This document shows positions 1 to 7,436 of a stretch of 64,000 nt of DNA, piece by piece. The notes beneath the pieces are model-generated. The model was not told the origin of the DNA, did not search any database, and saw nothing but the letters and a program-made list of their open reading frames with translations. Each line of letters opens with the position of its first letter. The stretch's first letter is position 1. The translations under genes and the position numbers were made by a program. Source of the DNA: Asticcacaulis machinosus (GTDB lineage: Bacteria; Pseudomonadota; Alphaproteobacteria; Caulobacterales; Caulobacteraceae); NCBI RefSeq assembly GCF_028550435.1, contig NZ_JAQQKV010000001.1, positions 744,001-808,000 on the forward strand. The letters run 5' to 3'.

Positions 1-801
1 CATATCCAGACCGCCGGTCACGTTGACCAGCACAGCCTTGGCACCCTTAAGCGAGGTTTCATCCAGCAGCGGGTTCTGAATGGCGTTTTGCGCCGCCTGC
101 ATGGCACGGTCATCGCCCGAAGCTTCGCCGGTACCCATCATAGCCTTGCCCATTTCGGACATAACCGAGCGCACATCGGCGAAATCGAGGTTGATCAGGC
201 CCGGCAGCACCATCAAGTCGGTGATGGAGCGTACGCCCGAATGCAGCACCTGATCCGCCAGCCCAAAGGCTTCGGCAAAGGTGGTGCGCTCATTGGCGAT
301 GCGGAAAAGGTTCTGATTAGGAATAATGATCAGCGTATCGACATAGCGTTGCAGCTCGGAAATCCCGGCATCGGCCAGACGCATACGGTGGCGGCCCTCG
401 AACGAGAACGGCTTGGTCACGACCCCGACAGTCAATATGCCGCGTTCACGCGCCGCGCGCGCGATAATGGGCGCCGCGCCCGTGCCCGTGCCGCCGCCCA
501 TACCGGCGGTGATAAAGACCATGTGCGCGCCTTCGAGGTGTTCGGCGATTTCATGGATGGATTCTTCGGCGGCGGTCATGCCGACTTCGGGATGCGCACC
601 GGCCCCAAGGCCTTGCGTCACGCCAATGCCAAGCTGCACACGCGCGTCAGTTTTGGAAAACTGCAATTGCTGCGCGTCGGTATTGGCGACGACGAATTCG
701 ACCCCTTCAAGGCCGGCTTCGATCATGTTGTTGACGGCATTACCCCCAGCGCCACCAACGCCGAACACGATGATCCGCAATCCTACTGGACGATCACTCA
801 T
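1..801 (-). CDS. ftsZ: Cell division protein FtsZ (3' end beyond window)
   Basis: Tubulin-like GTPase that polymerises into the Z ring at midcell. About 267 codons are visible; the C-terminal part lies beyond position 1. The reverse strand reads [20 protein letters not shown] at the N-terminus, then the tubulin signature GGGTGTG and the T7-loop motif NLDFADVR, so both halves of the GTPase site are intact. A TAA stop lies in frame directly upstream of the ATG, which fixes the start at 801; the Shine-Dalgarno is weak. In relatives ftsA sits immediately upstream in the dcw cluster, but here that side holds about 300 bases without a gene and then unrelated genes. It could be the sole FtsZ or a second copy; the strong match to Caulobacter FtsZ favours a functional one. 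Confidence 0.97.
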   Translation of the reverse strand, partial: MSDRPVGLRIIVFGVGGAGGNAVNNMIEAGLEGVEFVVANTDAQQLQFSKTDARVQLGIGVTQGLGAGAHPEVGMTAAEESIHEIAEHLEGAHMVFITAGMGGGTGTGAAPIIARAARERGILTVGVVTKPFSFEGRHRMRLADAGISELQRYVDTLIIIPNQNLFRIANERTTFAEAFGLADQVLHSGVRSITDLMVLPGLINLDFADVRSVMSEMGKAMMGTGEASGDDRAMQAAQNAIQNPLLDETSLKGAKAVLVNVTGGLDM

Positions 802-1105
802 TTAAGATCCAGAAGCTTTAAGTCTCGCAAAATTTCCCTCAATGATTGTGATAGTTCAAACTTTCATACTTGCCAATAGCTGATAAGCCGAATTCCGGCT
901 TCGTCAGATCTCAGCTCGCGGCGAAATAGGTTTTCGCGTTTTGGATCCTCCGACCTTGTGATTCTGAGTCCGAGCTCTTGGGCTTGACAAGTTCGCCCGA
1001 TCTAGGCGTGAAATTTTAGTATGGCTTCACTTTGTATAGGTTTGCCTCTTACTTTTTTTAACTAACTCCGCTATCTCAGATTGAAATTAATATTTGGGTG
1101 GTGCC
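802..1105. other. Gene-free stretch between ftsZ and the accessory region
   Basis: No convincing coding sequence or RNA gene is seen here. It should hold the promoter of ftsZ (minus strand) and that of the plus-strand unknown gene at 1106. The A/T-rich part around 1010-1090 is the likeliest promoter area for the plus-strand operon, and GGTGG just before the GTG at 1106 is a possible ribosome site. I found no perfect TTAA-N7-TTAA CtrA box, which might have been expected upstream of ftsZ in this family. Confidence 0.5.
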
Positions 1106-1693
1106 GTGAAATTTGAAGTCGAGATCGATGACGCCCTGATTGCGTCCCTGTCGCCCGTGATCGGCAAGCAGTTGGAAGCCGATGCCGGAAAACGTGCGCA
1201 ACTGGCGGGATTCGCCCTTCAGCAGATGTTGGGCTGGATGAACGGCCAGGTCCGTCACCAGTCTATGACGGAGCAGCACACCGAATGGTTGACAGAACTC
1301 CTGCCGGTCTTTTATCCGGGTGAGGCACCCTCGGCGGAGAAGATCTTCAACAACTTTTCCGTCCCCTATGGCCGCGCCGCCTATATCTCCCGCGTTCTGC
1401 TCGAGAAGCAGCAGACCGAGTGGCGCAAGAAGAGCAAGGCGAACCTGCTGGCGGCGCTCAAGACGAAGAACGCTGAGGCTGAAAAGAACAACAAAGGTGG
1501 CGACGCCTTCAAATATGTCCCGGTATCCATCGACAATGTCAGTTACCGCGAACTGAGCGTCATCCTCGAGGAACTTTACGAGGTAGAGGCTGAACTGCCG
1601 CCGCCGGTCAACAAAAGCACCTCGCCAGGCCGCCGGACCCTAGATGTGCCGTCGATGCTGTTTCCGAAACTGATCGCAAAACTGGAGAACTGA
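1106..1693 (+). CDS. Unknown protein, first gene of a helicase-containing operon
   Basis: A 195-residue protein that I do not recognise. I prefer the GTG at 1106 (protein starts VKFEVEIDDALIASL) because GGTGG lies just before it; a TTG at 1094 is an alternative. It looks soluble and mainly helical, with a charged Lys/Glu/Ala-rich stretch around residues 100-130 and no signal peptide or membrane segment. The stop lies 2 bases before the GTG of the next gene, and that gene overlaps the helicase, so the three form one transcription unit. A defence or mobile-element role is possible from context only. Confidence 0.7.
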   Translation: MKFEVEIDDALIASLSPVIGKQLEADAGKRAQLAGFALQQMLGWMNGQVRHQSMTEQHTEWLTELLPVFYPGEAPSAEKIFNNFSVPYGRAAYISRVLLEKQQTEWRKKSKANLLAALKTKNAEAEKNNKGGDAFKYVPVSIDNVSYRELSVILEELYEVEAELPPPVNKSTSPGRRTLDVPSMLFPKLIAKLEN

Positions 1694-1695
1694 TC

Positions 1696-2133
1696 GTGGA
1701 GCCCACAACCCTGACCTCGCTCGCCGGATCGTTGATGAGCCTATTCGGCGTCCTAGTCAGCCTCTTTTCCGTCCACCTCGGCAACTGGCTAGCCAAGCTC
1801 CAGGGCCTGCGGACGAAATGGGACATGAACAACGGGTCGGACGAGAAAGAAATCTCCGCCCGGCGGGAGTGCCGCTATACCATGGCGGAGATATATACCT
1901 GGCAACCGTTCATCATGACGGTCATCATCCTAGGGTTTGCCATCGGCGTCATCTACTTCTTCCATGATGTCAGCTGCCATCTGAAGGTGGTCTTTCCCAG
2001 CATCTTCGTGCCGCTCTATTATAGCTTCTTCGGGATCATGATCGTCCTGGAACTCTTCCTGCTTTATAGCGGCTGGCAGTTGGGTAGGGCTCTGACGGCT
2101 GACATCAAGGCGCAGTTCAAGCCCCAGGGATGA
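1696..2133 (+). CDS. Small membrane protein, second gene of helicase operon
   Basis: A 145-residue integral membrane protein that I cannot assign to a family. Hydrophobic segments lie at about residues 8-27, 72-90 and 100-125, with a charged stretch (about 40-62) between the first and second. The GTG start at 1696 follows the previous stop by 2 bases, and the 3' end overlaps the helicase start (ATGA at 2130-2133), which implies translational coupling. A small membrane protein coded with a helicase and an unknown soluble protein resembles defence operons that have a membrane effector; this is inference. Confidence 0.75.
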   Translation: MEPTTLTSLAGSLMSLFGVLVSLFSVHLGNWLAKLQGLRTKWDMNNGSDEKEISARRECRYTMAEIYTWQPFIMTVIILGFAIGVIYFFHDVSCHLKVVFPSIFVPLYYSFFGIMIVLELFLLYSGWQLGRALTADIKAQFKPQG

Positions 2134-3414
2134 TCACCAAGCCGCAGGCCAGGACCTTTCTGCGCCAAGCCCTCGATCGCGGCGCCGAGTTCAACGCATA
2201 TGATCTGCGCGCCTACCAAGTGACCGCGGCCTATAAGGCCGCGGATGCCCTTCTGGCCGGGCGCCACGCCGTCCTTACGCTCCCGACCGGCACCGGCAAG
2301 ACCCTGATCTGCGGCATGGCGGCAGCGCTTTATCTCCAGAACCGAACCGTCGGCCGCGTGCTTTTCACCGCGCCGCGGAGGACGCTGCTCAACCAACTGG
2401 GCACGAGATCAGCCTGGCTCAACCCGACCTTCCCGGCGACGGCGGTTGGTGCCGATCCGCGCGAGGACGACCGGCATGTCATGGCCAAATTCCGCCACGG
2501 CCGGGTCATCTTCGGCATGCCGGAATTCATGGGGACGCGTCTGGCAGCCGGCGTGATTTCTGAGAAGATCCTGTCGCAGGTATCGCTTCTGATCATCGAT
2601 GAGTTCGATCATTTCCTGACCCTGCGCTACCGCGTAGCCGATGCCGTGGTCACGTTTCACGAGGCGATCGAAAACCTGCTCTCGGCCTTGCCGAGGGACT
2701 GTCGCCTTCTCATGGTCAGTGCGACGACGCCTGCAGTGGCTAAGTCACCTGCCGGACTTCGTCTATGAAGACATGGCCCAGGACGTGTCGTCCTATGTCG
2801 CCGACACGTTTCGCTACGATCAGGAGCTCGAGCGCAAATACGAAGCCCAGGTCAGCCGGATCGATGGACCGCCGGAGGGCCCGGACGGGACTAAGGTTAT
2901 GTATCCGCGGCTGGGCCGCAAGGCTGAGGCCCTATTCCGTATCCTTAAGCGCCACCCCGGGCAGCGCGGGGTCCTGTTCTTCCGCAACATTCGCATCCTA
3001 GAACGCTTAGAAGCGGAGCTTGTTGCGGTCGGCTATCCTTGTGTCACCGTTCACGGCCAGAAGAAGCCGTCGCAGAACGACCAAACGCTTGACCAGTTCC
3101 GCCAGACTGACGGCTTGCTCCTGCTGATCACGCGAGACACCGGAAAGCGCGGTCTCGATCTGCCCGAGGCCGATTTCGCCGTCTTCTACAGCCCCAAGTC
3201 GCGCGACGACGTCACGTGGCAGGAGGTTAGCCGGATTCGGAGCACCCTCACAAATCGCAAAAGCACCTATATTCTATATTACAAAGGCACTGGTGAGGAA
3301 GAAAAACTCGACAATATGGTAGCGGGCCTCCGCGAAACAACTTATTCGGTTGGTATCCGGAAGGTGAGCGTTTCATTATTCAACGATCTAGATGATTTTG
3401 CCGAGACGGCTTGA
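2130..3414 (+). pseudogene. Superfamily 2 DEAD/DEAH-like helicase, interrupted by one frameshift
   Basis: A compact helicase of about 428 residues, split by a +1 frameshift near 2736. The first frame (2130-2768) has Walker A PTGTGKT (52-58), motif Ia TAPRRT, Walker B DEFD (157-160) and motif III SAT (197-199), then ends early after VAKSPAGLRL. The next frame continues as WLSHLPDFVYED and carries the second RecA-like lobe, including TRDTGKRGLDLPEADF (motif V) and EVSRIRS (motif VI). Removing the single G at 2736 in gcagtgg restores one frame. This may be a real inactivation, programmed slippage or an assembly error. DEFD in place of DEAH is unusual. It is coupled to the upstream membrane protein gene by a 4-base overlap. 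Confidence 0.85.
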
Positions 3415-3479
3415 TCTATCTTAACAGGCTTATCTTTTTATGTTTGGGCTCTGTGTGCTCATGTCAGGAATTCTTTATT

Positions 3480-4862
3480 TCAAGCAGTGAGAAGAGTTTG
3501 TAGATACGCCCTTAAGTTGTCAAAGCTGTACTTCAGTGCGGGCTCAGCCTCTAACTGTAGGGTCGCGATTTCTTCCAGAGCCTGTGACGCTGTCCGCCAT
3601 GGACCGCTTGCCGGTACGCAAATTCGGTCCTTAAATTCCCTACTTATTTCTGTGCGATGTTGTTCGGTAAGCAAGTGGGGGCGTTCGAAATAGGCCAGTC
3701 GAGCAGCAAAAGTTTTCAATCGAATGTCTGTCATCCTGTCGACGATGCTGCCTCGCTTTTCCCAGGGCAAATTATGAAAATCGACAGACAGCCGTGCGTC
3801 TAAATCCGAGATCCATTCACCATGTAGTCTCTCTTCGGGGTGTATCGACTGGGGATAAAACTTTTCTTTAGATCGGGCTAAGGCAAGCAGCCGTGCCTTG
3901 AGTTGGGGATGATCAGCTATGAATGCTGCGCTCTCTTCGGCCTGATCGCAACCGATACCGGTGACGGAAGCATCGTCGAGGTCCCACGCTGCCCAAAGCA
4001 TGGGCGAGGCATTTGTACGGAAACTACGAAAGACGCCGTCGTAAGTCCCCGCCAGCGCATCGAGATCCTCGTCGGTCATTTCCGCCATCGCGTGGGCATT
4101 CGCTCGTAGGTCAAGGCAATGAACCAGGTTTTGATCGCTAATACTGCGTCCCAGTTCTGCTGCCATTGTGAGACCAGGAATGCCGCCACGCACTTCCAGC
4201 AGGGCGAAAGCGGGCTCGTTCGCGATGAAAGCATTCGTTGCTTGCTTTGACACGAAACGCAGGAAGGCTGACCAGATATTTGACGCTCGCGATCGTATCA
4301 GAGCGCATAACGCAATGGTTGTTTCAACGTCGGCGGCCGCATCATGCTGTTTTCTGACCTGAATGTTGTTTGCAGCGGCCAATGCCTGCAGGGCAAAAGT
4401 TGGATTGCCAGTTGGCGCCGTTGGGACCTGCAGCACACCTGGAGCGACGACCGCCGTCGCGCGGGCCACATGCAAAGCATCCCCCCGCAGATTGCCGTTT
4501 AGACTGGTAAAGTAAGGTGGATGTAGGGTCTGGAAAAATGCTTGGCGCAGAAACTCTTCATCGAACTTGATCGAGTTGAAACCAACGTAGATTGCTGGGC
4601 CCCACGAAGTCAGCTTCTGAACTATCTCGCGAACCATCTCATAATGAGAGAGGCGATCTTCACTGTGCAATTCAGAGAGACTAAGTCCCGTAATACTCAG
4701 CGCTTTTGGCGCAGGTATGACGTTAGGTAGCAATTTAGACTTTACTTCGAACCGATCCATTGGAACCAGATTGTCGTCCGTCTTAACAGCGGCGAAATGC
4801 AAAATCTGATCGAAGCTTCTGTTCAAGCCCGTGGTTTCAACGTCGTAGAAAATCAGGGGCAT
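3480..4862 (-). CDS. Exodeoxyribonuclease I-like DEDDh exonuclease
   Basis: A 460-residue protein resembling SbcB/ExoI, a 3'-5' single-strand DNA exonuclease. All DEDDh residues are visible: D7 and E9 in DVETTG, D101 in FNSIKFDEEF, H173 and D178 in HDAAADVE. The length fits ExoI, which carries SH3-like and helical domains after the nuclease; those are not separately recognisable to me. It is the last gene of a minus-strand operon, 9 bases after the ImmA/IrrE peptidase gene. That partnership suggests a regulated, conditionally used nuclease, possibly in defence, rather than the housekeeping enzyme. It is not named sbcB because orthology cannot be checked here. Confidence 0.88.
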   Translation of the reverse strand: MPLIFYDVETTGLNRSFDQILHFAAVKTDDNLVPMDRFEVKSKLLPNVIPAPKALSITGLSLSELHSEDRLSHYEMVREIVQKLTSWGPAIYVGFNSIKFDEEFLRQAFFQTLHPPYFTSLNGNLRGDALHVARATAVVAPGVLQVPTAPTGNPTFALQALAAANNIQVRKQHDAAADVETTIALCALIRSRASNIWSAFLRFVSKQATNAFIANEPAFALLEVRGGIPGLTMAAELGRSISDQNLVHCLDLRANAHAMAEMTDEDLDALAGTYDGVFRSFRTNASPMLWAAWDLDDASVTGIGCDQAEESAAFIADHPQLKARLLALARSKEKFYPQSIHPEERLHGEWISDLDARLSVDFHNLPWEKRGSIVDRMTDIRLKTFAARLAYFERPHLLTEQHRTEISREFKDRICVPASGPWRTASQALEEIATLQLEAEPALKYSFDNLRAYLQTLLTA

Positions 4863-4871
4863 ATTGATCTA

Positions 4872-5387
4872 TCAGGGCTCCTGAAACGCCAGCAGCCGAA
4901 ATTGAAGCGCCATTGTGCTGACCTTAAACCGTCGAGCCAATTCGGATAGGCTTTCCTCGTCCTCAACGTCCAGGCTCTTATCCCTCAGGAACTCTCTCAG
5001 GAAGGTCTCGGGCATAAGTAGTTCAGCAGCAAACCGATTCGCTTGAATCTCTATGGGGTCGCTCCCTGTCGTAGCCAAGAAATCACGCCGCAATGTGCCC
5101 GTGTCGACGTGAACTGAACTTTCGAGAAGTTGCTGGTGCAAAATCATGTGCCCCAGTTCATGTGCAATAGTGAACCGTTGGCGATTCGGGTGATGGGCAT
5201 TGTTGACCCCAATGACCTTCACACCGTCCTTGATGAAGGCCATGCCGGAGAGTTTGTCGTCAAAGGCGCCGTATTGAATAGTGATACCTAACGATTTTGC
5301 GATTCGCTCGACATGTACGGGTGGCGACTTGACTTCAAACCTGGAAATCACGTCTCTAGCGGCTTGAATTTCTAGCAAAACGCTCAC
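4872..5387 (-). CDS. ImmA/IrrE family metallopeptidase
   Basis: A 171-residue zinc peptidase. HELGH (H76, E77, H80) is the catalytic motif, and the EIQANRFAAELLMP block (E113) carries the third ligand. Family members cleave a partner HTH repressor after DNA damage or another signal, as ImmA does for ImmR and IrrE for DdrO. The start overlaps the stop of the HTH gene (5384-5387), so the two are translationally coupled, the classic repressor-protease arrangement. The likely substrate is the HTH protein at 5384-5713, and the downstream exonuclease would be derepressed on cleavage; this is inference from family and context. Confidence 0.93.
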   Translation of the reverse strand: MSVLLEIQAARDVISRFEVKSPPVHVERIAKSLGITIQYGAFDDKLSGMAFIKDGVKVIGVNNAHHPNRQRFTIAHELGHMILHQQLLESSVHVDTGTLRRDFLATTGSDPIEIQANRFAAELLMPETFLREFLRDKSLDVEDEESLSELARRFKVSTMALQFRLLAFQEP

Positions 5388-5713
5388 GACGAGCGGCCCA
5401 TCGAGCGTAGAAATTGGTTTACTTGCGCCAGTTGAACGTCGTTAATCGAACTGCCGGACAACTGAATATTGTCGGGTTCAGCACTGAACAAAAACGCAGG
5501 CGGAACCAATTCCGATATCGACGATAAAGATAAGGCGTTCGCCAATTTATAAATATGATGCAGCATAAACTTCTGCCTTCCTGTCTCAATATTGGCCAGT
5601 GAGGCTCTTGTTAGGCCAATTTCCTTGGCAACTTCAGCCTGGGTCAAATTGAGCTTTTTGCGTTGCGCTGCGACCGCCGCTCCGACGACCTTATATAGTT
5701 CCATTTCAGACAT
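5384..5713 (-). CDS. XRE-family HTH regulator paired with ImmA/IrrE peptidase
   Basis: A 109-residue protein with a Cro/C1-type helix-turn-helix near the N-terminus (LTQAEVAKEIGLTRASLANIE, about residues 23-43) and a C-terminal part probably used for dimerisation or protease recognition. It is the first gene of the three-gene minus-strand operon. Two short perfect palindromes (5726-5738 and 5754-5772) lie 12 to 59 bases upstream of its ATG, as expected for autoregulation. The same intergenic space drives the divergent ubiquitin-like operon, so this regulator could control both. Confidence 0.93.
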   Translation of the reverse strand: MSEMELYKVVGAAVAAQRKKLNLTQAEVAKEIGLTRASLANIETGRQKFMLHHIYKLANALSLSSISELVPPAFLFSAEPDNIQLSGSSINDVQLAQVNQFLRSMGRSS

Positions 5714-5725
5714 GTTGTAACGCTA

Positions 5726-5738
5726 GGCCGTAACGGCC
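5726..5738. promoter_or_regulatory. GGCCGT-A-ACGGCC palindrome upstream of HTH gene
   Basis: A perfect 6+1+6 inverted repeat, 12 bases upstream of the HTH start codon. It could be an operator or lie in the 5' leader. Function is inferred only from position. Confidence 0.4.
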
Positions 5739-5753
5739 GTTGATGTCAATAGC

Positions 5754-5772
5754 ACAAACAATATATGTTTGT
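5754..5772. promoter_or_regulatory. ACAAACA-N5-TGTTTGT palindrome, likely HTH operator
   Basis: A perfect 7-base inverted repeat around ATATA in the 180-base divergent region between the HTH gene and the ubiquitin-like operon. Dyads of this size with short A/T spacers are typical XRE operators. It lies about 41 bases upstream of the HTH ATG and about 35 bases before the proposed promoter of the Ubl operon. Confidence 0.55.
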
Positions 5773-5806
5773 GATAAAAACATTATGAATAAATACGTGC
5801 TTATCA

Positions 5807-5837
5807 TTGACATTTATTGAGTCGTCTGTGCTTTATA
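5807..5837 (+). promoter_or_regulatory. Candidate sigma-70 promoter of ubiquitin-like operon
   Basis: TTGACA at 5807-5812 matches the -35 consensus; a weak -10 (CTTTAT or TTTATA, 5831-5837) follows at 18-19 bases. It would place transcription start some 50 bases before the first ATG at 5894. The -35 is good and the -10 poor. Confidence 0.4.
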
Positions 5838-5893
5838 GCGACACCGCTCTCATCATCCCTATGCTGGCGGCCAGTTGAAGGATTGTTTTTCCT

Positions 5894-6598
5894 ATGAGTG
5901 TTCCTCCCCCCAATGAAGGCGTGAACGGTCATCCCGGCCGCCGCGTGTATGTGTTCGAAACCGGCAATGAGAATTTCGATTTTCAGCGCCATGAGACGGA
6001 CGACGAAAAGGTCGTTGGCGTCCAGATCTGCGCTGCCGCTGGCAAGCACCCCGTCGAGGATTACGCGGTCCTCCAACAGCTGCCGTCTGGCGAAATCGAG
6101 TCGATCCGCCCGACCGAAAGCGTCACGCTGTCGATCGGCCAGGTCACCCGCTTCTTCGTTATCGAAGGCTTCAGCAATCGTCGATTCACCATCGATGGCT
6201 TGAGCTTCGAATGGCCGAAATCGGCGCTCGCTGTGTGTCACGCCAAGACACTGGCAGGGGCTCACCCGGAAGACGTCTTGGTCCTGGATCGCGATGATGG
6301 CGACATTGTCCTTCACGATCATGATTTCGTCGATCTGGACTCCGATGGTGTCGAGCGTTTGAAGCTGCGTAAGCGCCCGAAGTTGGTCGATGTGATCTAT
6401 AATGAGGCGGTCTTCCAGCTCGAACGCCGTGACTACACGGTGGCGGAACTGATGGCTTCGTTCGGCGTCAAGCCGGGCTACGTCCTCGAATTGATCAAAC
6501 CTGACGGCGAGTTCAAAGAACTGAAACCTAACCAGATTGTCAATGTTCACGAAGGGCTGGTCTTCGTTTCGCACGCCTACTGCGGTCACTCGTCATGA
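5894..6598 (+). CDS. Multiubiquitin protein: three tandem ubiquitin-like domains
   Basis: A 234-residue protein of the Multiubiquitin type. Three beta-grasp repeats can be aligned by eye: about 17-92, 95-162 (RRFTIDG ... AKTLAGAHPEDVLVLDR ... VDLDSDGVERLKL) and 164-228 (VDVIYNEAVF ... YVLELIKPDGEFKELKPNQIVNV). The repeated pattern is an initial strand, an AG-x-x-P turn, a hydrophobic strand, then VDL or VTL before a (V)ERL or TRF strand. It is presumably the modifier, or a scaffold of modifiers, for the E1 and JAMM proteins coded downstream. The C-terminus is AYCGHSS, with no Gly-Gly, so canonical conjugation would need trimming or another chemistry. First gene of a tight four-gene operon; its stop overlaps the next ATG. 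Confidence 0.92.
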   Translation: MSVPPPNEGVNGHPGRRVYVFETGNENFDFQRHETDDEKVVGVQICAAAGKHPVEDYAVLQQLPSGEIESIRPTESVTLSIGQVTRFFVIEGFSNRRFTIDGLSFEWPKSALAVCHAKTLAGAHPEDVLVLDRDDGDIVLHDHDFVDLDSDGVERLKLRKRPKLVDVIYNEAVFQLERRDYTVAELMASFGVKPGYVLELIKPDGEFKELKPNQIVNVHEGLVFVSHAYCGHSS

Positions 6599-6933
6599 CC
6601 GATCTCAACCATGAGATCGCGCGGTTGAAGGCCGTGTGCGCTCTGGCTGAGCCCTGGCAGGAGGGCGGCACGATCGCTGTCTATCTGCCGGGGCTCAAGA
6701 TCATAGGGCCCAAGGGAGAGGTTCACATCTTGGACGCGCTCCTTTGGCCTCACGCGCGCGATAGCTATCCAACCCGCCTCTATTTGGAGCGGGCAATTCC
6801 GCATTCAAGCACCGCTGGTTGGACGGAGTCGGTCATCATGGGCCGTACCTGGCAAGTCCTATCCTGGCGCGATGTTCCGGCTCATCTGCCATGGATCGAA
6901 ATCCTGGCGAACCACATGAGGCCCTTTCGATGA
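6595..6933 (+). CDS. E2/UBC-like protein of prokaryotic ubiquitin-like system
   Basis: A 112-residue protein whose position and pattern fit the prokaryotic E2 family E (Prok-E2_E): a strand with YLPGLKIIGPKGEVHILDALLWPHARD, then TRLYLERAI, then GRTWQVLSWRD and a C-terminal helix HLPWIEILANHM. The only cysteine is C15 near the N-terminus, not in the core where E2 enzymes carry the thioester cysteine. It may be a non-catalytic E2-fold adaptor. It overlaps the modifier gene (ATGA 6595-6598) and the JAMM gene (ATGA 6930-6933). The E2 assignment rests partly on the operon, so it is less sure than its neighbours. Confidence 0.75.
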   Translation: MTDLNHEIARLKAVCALAEPWQEGGTIAVYLPGLKIIGPKGEVHILDALLWPHARDSYPTRLYLERAIPHSSTAGWTESVIMGRTWQVLSWRDVPAHLPWIEILANHMRPFR

Positions 6934-7436
6934 ACGTGTGCCTGAAAATTACGTCAGCCATGTTGGCGGCCATCCGGGAGGATCTCGGTCGGCGTCATGC
7001 GTTCGCGCATGAACGGGTCGGCTTTCTGACGGCGGGCGCTTCGGCGCTGCTGGGTCCCGACCTTCTGCTGACCGCAAGGACCTACCGTCCCGTCGACGAA
7101 GAGGACTACATGCCTGACCCATCGGTCGGAGTGAAGATCGGCCCGGGCGCAATGCGCAAAGCACTTCAGGCGGCTTACCGTCCGCCGGCCGCGATCCTTC
7201 ACATTCACACTCATGGTGGATGTGGCCGACAGCATTTCAGCGGCGTGGACAAGCAAAGCGCCGGCGACTTCGTACCGAGCTTCTTCAACGTGGTGCCGCG
7301 CATGCCTCACGGGATCGTAGTGCTGAGTGATGATTGCGCCAATGGGCTCCTATGGCTCGGTCCCGACCATCAAGCTCGATCCTTCGTCGACATCGTTGCC
7401 GTCGGCGCCCCGTTATCGAAATACGGAGATATGTAG
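6930..7436 (+). CDS. JAB/JAMM metallopeptidase (deubiquitinase-like)
   Basis: A 168-residue Zn peptidase of the Mov34/MPN/PAD-1 type. E28 (in HERVGFLTAG), H93 and H95 (HIHTHGG), S104 and D107 (SGVD) match the JAMM set, with one extra residue between the second His and Ser compared with the usual x7. Such enzymes in ubiquitin-like operons mature the modifier or remove it from targets. I chose the ATG at 6930, which overlaps the E2 stop, over the upstream ATG at 6819, which would run through the E2 gene. The substrate is presumably the three-domain modifier. Confidence 0.9.
   Translation: MNVCLKITSAMLAAIREDLGRRHAFAHERVGFLTAGASALLGPDLLLTARTYRPVDEEDYMPDPSVGVKIGPGAMRKALQAAYRPPAAILHIHTHGGCGRQHFSGVDKQSAGDFVPSFFNVVPRMPHGIVVLSDDCANGLLWLGPDHQARSFVDIVAVGAPLSKYGDM

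Noticed and set aside
88-879. Plus-strand open frame over ftsZ
   Set aside because: It is antisense to a clear FtsZ with tubulin motifs and has no plausible family; a shadow of high-GC coding DNA.
6819-6929. Upstream start for the JAMM peptidase
   Set aside because: Would run through the E2-like gene in another frame; ATG at 6930 overlaps the stop as in the other junctions.
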